Positions 59,406-64,000 of a DNA stretch of 64,000 nucleotides are shown here, in pieces. The notes beneath the pieces are model-generated. The model ran no database searches, had not been told where the DNA came from, and was given only the letters and a program-made list of their open reading frames with translations. Each line of letters starts with the position of its first letter. The stretch's first letter is position 1. The stretch comes from Rhododendron vialii (taxonomy: Eukaryota > Streptophyta > Magnoliopsida > Ericales > Ericaceae), in the NCBI RefSeq assembly GCF_030253575.1, contig NC_080565.1, positions 12,860,501 to 12,924,500 on the forward strand, given 5' to 3'. Position numbers and translations under genes: made by a program.

Positions 59406-60588
59406 TATCCTTTAACAAACAGCGTGAAAAAAATTGTCATTGTTGACATTATCCTTGAGCATCAGTAGGTGAACACCAGTTTGGTTTTCAACTCTTTGAA
59501 AAAAAAAGCAGGGAAAAAAAAGTCGTTTGGTTTTCCTAAACTCTGCTCTAGTTTTGTATTCGTAAAGCCACTTTAACTTCTTGAACCTAGAATCTTTCTA
59601 AGCAACTTCAAATATTTTTATTCTGTAACCTTCGTCTCTTCTCTAATGATTCAGTATTTTAATAGTGAACGATTTCTTGTGATATTTACAACTGTCATAG
59701 CAAACTCAAAGGCTAAGTAATCTATCATGTAAAGCACATGCCCATTTAAATTTATAGTATTTCATTACTTAAATTTGTCGGATTTGAAAAATCCTGAGAA
59801 AAAAATATACAACAGGAAAAAAAACCAGATCTCAATCAAGAAAGATCAAACATTAAACAACAACATAAAACTCAGATTCAATCGCAGAATAAAGGGTTTT
59901 ACCGGTAAAAAAACTTAATCATGCACGAATACCCAACACATTACTTACGGTTAGGTAGGGATTGAGGAGAGATTTTCCGATTCTTGAAGGAGACCCATTT
60001 TCTGGACCATTTTTTTTGGGGGTTTCGATTTTGAGACAAAGGTGGAGGAGAAGAAGAAGAGGTGGCCAAGACTTGGGGTACTTAATTCTATACATGCAAA
60101 TCCCAGATCTAATTTCGATAAAACAAATTCCAGATCTAAATTTGGAAATAGACTTCTCAAGAAAGATTACTGATGGGGGAGGTTAAAATATACCTGAACA
60201 AGAGGCAAGAACGTGAAGGTGAACGATTTCCCCAGTTTGGTCGAAGGTCCAGTCGTCTGCGGATTCGTCTTCTCTCTCTTTGTTCTCCTCTGGTCTTCGA
60301 TGTGAAGAACTGGTGTGAGGTGAAGGAAAATATGAGTTGACAGATAACGTTCATATTTATGAGGGCAACGTGGAGATTATTCCAAAAGGGAGAGGGTAGG
60401 GTGGTCTTTTTGGCATGCCAGGATTCCAAAATGGGAAAATGACAATTCAAAAAGCTCCTATCCACCTCATTGTCGGTTTTATTTTAGAAACGCCAAAACC
60501 CAAAACCCATTTTTCCTTTTCTTGCCAAACACCCAAAACCCAAAAATTAAAATTGGAAAATATAAAAATGGCCCATCCAAACACCCCC
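59406..60588 (-). promoter_or_regulatory. Harbinger right end, presumed promoter region
   Basis: This non-coding stretch lies between the first gene and the right end of the element. Near the end are GGGTTTTGGGTGTTTGGC (minus strand) and related GGTTTTGGG motifs, candidates for subterminal transposase sites. The open frames at 59951-60465 show no domain. Confidence 0.4.
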
Positions 60589-60591
60589 TAA

Positions 60592-61509
60592 GATTAGGAT
60601 TTTCGGATGCATAATTTTAAGAGTTTAAGATTAGTATTATTAATTAATTGATTGATGCATAATTTTACTGTAAGACTTAGATTGCACTCAATTAAATCTC
60701 GCCACCTATCGCGACGTGAGCTCTTATCACTAATCCTCATTTTGAAACAACTAATTAATATCTATTAATTTGTGAATTTTTTTTGAATTTTTTAGCCAAA
60801 CAGATGCATCATTTTAGAGACCTAGGTTTGCAGTCTGGACGTTTAGTTAGGGATGGAGGGAGTAATTGATTTTTTTTTTATAATCACACTTCAATATTTG
60901 TTTTTTAATTTTCAAAACACACATGGCAAAAACACTAAAAGACAAAAATAAAATGGAGTGTGGTTATAAAAAAGTGTAGTGCCAAAATCATTGCCCTTGG
61001 TCATGTATACATAATAAATAAATGAACTTCTCAACAACAAAAAAAAAATGCATGTATTCCTACTTTTTCAAGAAAATAGGCATCAATGATTGATTCTTGG
61101 GAAATGACGGCCCAGGACGTGTTTTGATAATTAATATCCGTCAATGACATTTTCAGCATTAACAAATTCTCTCAGCATGTTCTTGACGGGTATTAATTAC
61201 TAAAACACGTCATTGGCCGTCATTTTCCCTTGATTCTTCCTACTTTTTTTCCTTTTGTTTTGTAAGAAATTGGGCCGATGGCCCTTATGTTTAAAATGGG
61301 TTGGTTGTATTTTTGATTGGGCCTTTACTTTTGTTAGGCAACAAAAAATATTGGACTCACATATTGGGTACTAATAATTAGGGCCCTAATTTTTACACGT
61401 GTTTTTGTTCTAAGGGGACGACCCCTTGAAATTGGTACTACCTCCGTACCAATTTAAATATTTTCTATGGTTTTTCATACATTTTTAAAGCCCCAAAATA
61501 ATAATTATA
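60592..61509. other. Non-coding stretch
   Basis: At 61092-61235 an inverted pair (GGGAAATGACGGCC...ATTAATATC and its complement) suggests a small foldback element of about 140 bp. No gene. Confidence 0.45.
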
Positions 61510-61882
61510 TTTATATACACACACAAATTATCAAGTGAGGGATCCCTCACTTTGTTAAAATGCGGGACTTTCATTTCCCGATCAAATTTTGAAAATCCGA
61601 ACCATTCAATGTGTGCAGAACGTGATTTTAAAGGTCCTCGCGAGAAATCAGCGAAAAAAATGACCGGGAAGGGCTTCATCCGAGCAGTTTTTTTTGAACC
61701 GTTCAACGAAAACTGCTTGGATGAAGCCATTCCCGGTCATTTTTTTTGCTGATTTCTCGCGAGGATCCTTAAAATCACGTTCTGATCACTTTGAGCGGCT
61801 CGGATCATCGAAATTCAATCGGGAAGGGGAGTCCCGCATTTTAAAAAAATGCGGGATCCCTCACCGGAACCCGACTGTGTAT
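61510..61882. mobile_element. Foldback MITE sharing the MULE TIR motifs
   Basis: The two arms meet near 61700. Outer arms carry GTGAGGGATCCC and TTAAAATGCGGGACT, inner arms CTCGCGAGAAATCAGC and ATGACCGGGAA. The right end CCGGAACCCGACTGTG next to (TA)n matches the ends of MULE-1 and MULE-2, so it may be their non-autonomous relative. Confidence 0.8.
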
Positions 61883-62016
61883 ATATATATAATGGTTGCC
61901 CAAGCTCGCGAGCTTGCAGAGCTTACCCCCGGACAGGCCCAAGTACAGTTGCAAGAGTCATTGTTATCAAAGAAGCAAATAATTTCGGGGCATTAACAAA
62001 ACACACATTAAAATAA

Positions 62017-62388
62017 GAACTGTGCTACCCACACAGATTGTGCATAGATTTTATTGTGGGGCCCACCAAGAGTTCCACACAAATCATCCGAGCCGTTCAT
62101 TAAATCTAAAACATTTTTTCAAGGGTCCTCGTAAAAAATAAGCTCAATCCAATAGCTATAGGTGCTTCATCCAACCATCTAACTTTTCATTCAGATTTTC
62201 GGATAATGAAAAGTTATATGATTGGATTGAGCATCTATAGGTATCGGATATTTTTTTACAGAGACCCTTGAAAAAATGTTTTACATTTAATGAACTGCTC
62301 GGATGATTTGTGTGAGACCTGTGGTGGGCCCCACAACGAAATCTGCACACAATCTGTGCACAGATTGTATGTGTGTGTAGACTTTCTG
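62017..62388. mobile_element. Foldback MITE with 9 bp target duplication (Mutator-type)
   Basis: A perfect 9 bp duplication TTAAAATAA flanks it (62008-62016 and 62389-62397). The arms pair over most of 372 bp: TTGTGGGGCCCACC, CACACAAATCATCCGAGC and AAAACATTTTTTCAAGGG on the left, complements on the right. The 9 bp duplication points to Mutator mobilisation. Confidence 0.85.
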
Positions 62389-62944
62389 TTAAAATAATTA
62401 CTTATGAATTCATGAAGAGAAGGGTATGTAATGCCAAAACTATTCTCGTCATTGTTAGAATTTATAATTTATCCAATATCACGTATTTCACAACGAGATC
62501 TACCAATGCAGTAAGATTTTGACAATAATAGAAACACAATTGACATTATCATTTTTCTGAAACAAAAAGCACAAAACTTAATGGCAATGTACGTCCAAAT
62601 CCAAGTTTAATTAGCTAATGTTGGATGATCAAACTCAACCACTCAACTCCATTGCGGGTCATGATGAGGTGATCATCCTTTGAAATTTGAATATGGAGAA
62701 ATTCATAACAAGATCCTTAACAATATTAACCTAATTGGGTTTTATTAACAAATTCCTAAATAATAATCAATTGAAAGTCAGTGGATTATGGTTTAGTTAG
62801 TTGCACAATGCATCTATGCATGACATAATCAATTGATCTATCAATTTTTAGGAAGTAACTGACTACAAATGTATAATATAGTGCATTTTATCAATTTGAA
62901 GATAAAAACTCATCATTTGACGTTATTAAATTAAATTAAGTAAA

Positions 62945-63221
62945 AAAAAACCAATTGGGGTCTAGCTCAATTGGTCAGGACTCTTGAACTATATCATTAG
63001 AAAGTCATGAGTTCGAGTCTCCCCATCAACGTGTGTTCTTTCTTTAGAAGGCTTTTCTTTTCTTTATTTGTTTCTACCCTATAATGGGCTTATTTTTTGT
63101 ATTGGTTGAGTGGTTGAACTTGGTTATCTCGTGGACTTCTCACAATTGATGTAGTGTTTCGGGTTTGTACTCTGTACTTTATATCTCATGTAAAATGATC
63201 TCTTCTATCGATTGAAAAAAA
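62945..63221 (+). mobile_element. tRNA-derived SINE
   Basis: The head GGGGTCTAGCTCAATTGG holds a Pol III box A (TAGCTCAATTGG), and GAGTTCGAGTCTCCCC a box B about 50 bp later. A 150 bp body and an A-tail end the unit. Flanking 17 bp duplications AAATTAAAYTAAGTAAA (62928-62944 and 63222-63238) differ at one base. It has no coding function and would need a LINE partner. Confidence 0.88.
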
Positions 63222-63238
63222 AAATTAAACTAAGTAAA

Positions 63239-64000
63239 CGAACATGTTCACAATTAATCACAAAGAAACGCTAGCTAGGGCCGGTCAATCTAGACTTTTC
63301 GTGTATCGTTTGGAGTTTGAATCAATATCGTATACTATTGATTAATTAATTTGGAATCAATATCGTATACTATCGATTAATCAGTCTAGACTTTTTGGGT
63401 TGGGATGGTTACCAACCAAACCAATGAAAAAGACTTATGATCTTGGATTCTTCTTTTCCTTTTCATTCCTCATTTTTTTTCCCTTTGTTTTTCTTCTCTT
63501 CGGGTTTCCTCCAACTGCCAAATACAATATACGTAGGCAAAATAGAAAGAAACAGTTAAAAGTGGGGCATAACGAAGCAAACCCCACCCAAAATGGGCCA
63601 GCTAAGCAATTGAATTGGCACACGTTTGAGCTTTAATTTGTTTGTGGAAGAGTCGGCCAGCCACCACCTAAGGTCCCTATCCACGATCCTCTCTCTCCCT
63701 GACACGTACACGATACACAAAATTCGGATAACTACCAAGAGAGAGAAAAAGACACCACACAAAATTTAATAAACCATATGATTTCAGTTTCATTTAATAC
63801 ATTTTGTTTTGATAATTAAGCAAAAGGGCGGGAGGGGACAACCAGTGTAGAAACTCGTATTGGGCGTGACCATAAGGGCTCCCTGTCTGCCGATGGAATG
63901 TCTCGTTCGAGCCATAGCTATTGCCTAAAAGGACGGGCCTTCACTATGGCACCACCTGGTGTATGCATAGTTGACATAAGCTCCCCTTCTCAATGGTCCG
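63239..64000. other. Window end, no gene recognised
   Basis: A small direct repeat with GAATCAATATCGTATACTA occurs twice at 63319-63380. The last 160 bp are G+C-richer and could belong to a gene continuing outside the window, but no frame is convincing. Confidence 0.4.

Larger units (their letters stand above)
53082..60588 (-). mobile_element. PIF/Harbinger DNA transposon, structurally complete, three genes
   Basis: It begins GGGGGTGTTT and ends AAACACCCCC. Perfect TAA duplications lie at 53079-53081 and 60589-60591, the TWA site of this superfamily. The 7507 bp element encodes, all on the minus strand, a GRF zinc-finger membrane protein (58986-59405), a Myb/SANT-like protein (57806-58828) and a DDE transposase (54683-56207). 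Three palindromic repeats (53478-54493) lie between the transposase and the left end. Transposase and Myb genes have a few disabling changes, so this copy is probably inactive unless helped. An intact TSD and few changes suggest it is not old. Confidence 0.92.

Noticed and set aside
63840-64000. Possible 3' exon of a gene at the right edge
   Set aside because: Frames are interrupted on both strands and no motif is recognised; too short to call.

Overview
The window looks like nuclear DNA of a flowering plant, probably a eudicot. The non-coding DNA is A+T-rich and full of GA/CT, TA and GT microsatellites, the introns are GT-AG, and the mobile elements are typical of angiosperms: a Ty3/gypsy Tat-lineage element, MULE, PIF/Harbinger, CACTA, L1 and RTE LINEs, a tRNA-derived SINE and an endogenous caulimovirid. 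The species cannot be fixed from the sequence alone.

Only three probable host genes are visible. A ten-exon MAF1 gene (repressor of RNA polymerase III) lies on the minus strand at 33306-40474, with a non-coding leader exon near 42619. A glycine-rich protein gene is at 21028-21348 (+). A small membrane-protein gene is at 26554-26808 (-).

Region by region. 1-6592: degenerate Tat-lineage Ty3/gypsy element, minus strand. 6595-11250: part of a Mutator-like element (MULE-1) with a GRF zinc-finger gene relic (+) facing a FAR1/MULE transposase pseudogene (-), then a long terminal inverted repeat. 11.5-17.5 kb: LTR-derived sequence with a dimeric tandem array. 17551-19414: small element holding a 1.6 kb CACTA element. 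19.4-32 kb: MITEs, an L1 LINE inside another element, the two small host genes, and a Harbinger-type element carrying a gene fragment and a nested solo LTR. 33-43 kb: the MAF1 locus, with intronic MITEs, a tRNA-like relic and an RTE remnant. 44440-49236: MULE-2, a deletion derivative that keeps only the GRF gene. 49660-50960: endogenous caulimovirid fragment. 53082-60588: a structurally complete PIF/Harbinger element with TAA target duplication, encoding a DDE transposase, a Myb/SANT-like protein and a GRF zinc-finger protein. 61.5-63.2 kb: two foldback MITEs and a SINE.

The theme most worth following is a GRF zinc finger, coiled coil and C-terminal membrane anchor protein. It occurs three times here, each time inside a DNA transposon, and in two unrelated superfamilies (Mutator-like and PIF/Harbinger). 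In the Harbinger element it is the only one of the three genes with an unbroken reading frame. It may be an accessory protein that both transposon types carry; this is inference from gene order and protein layout.
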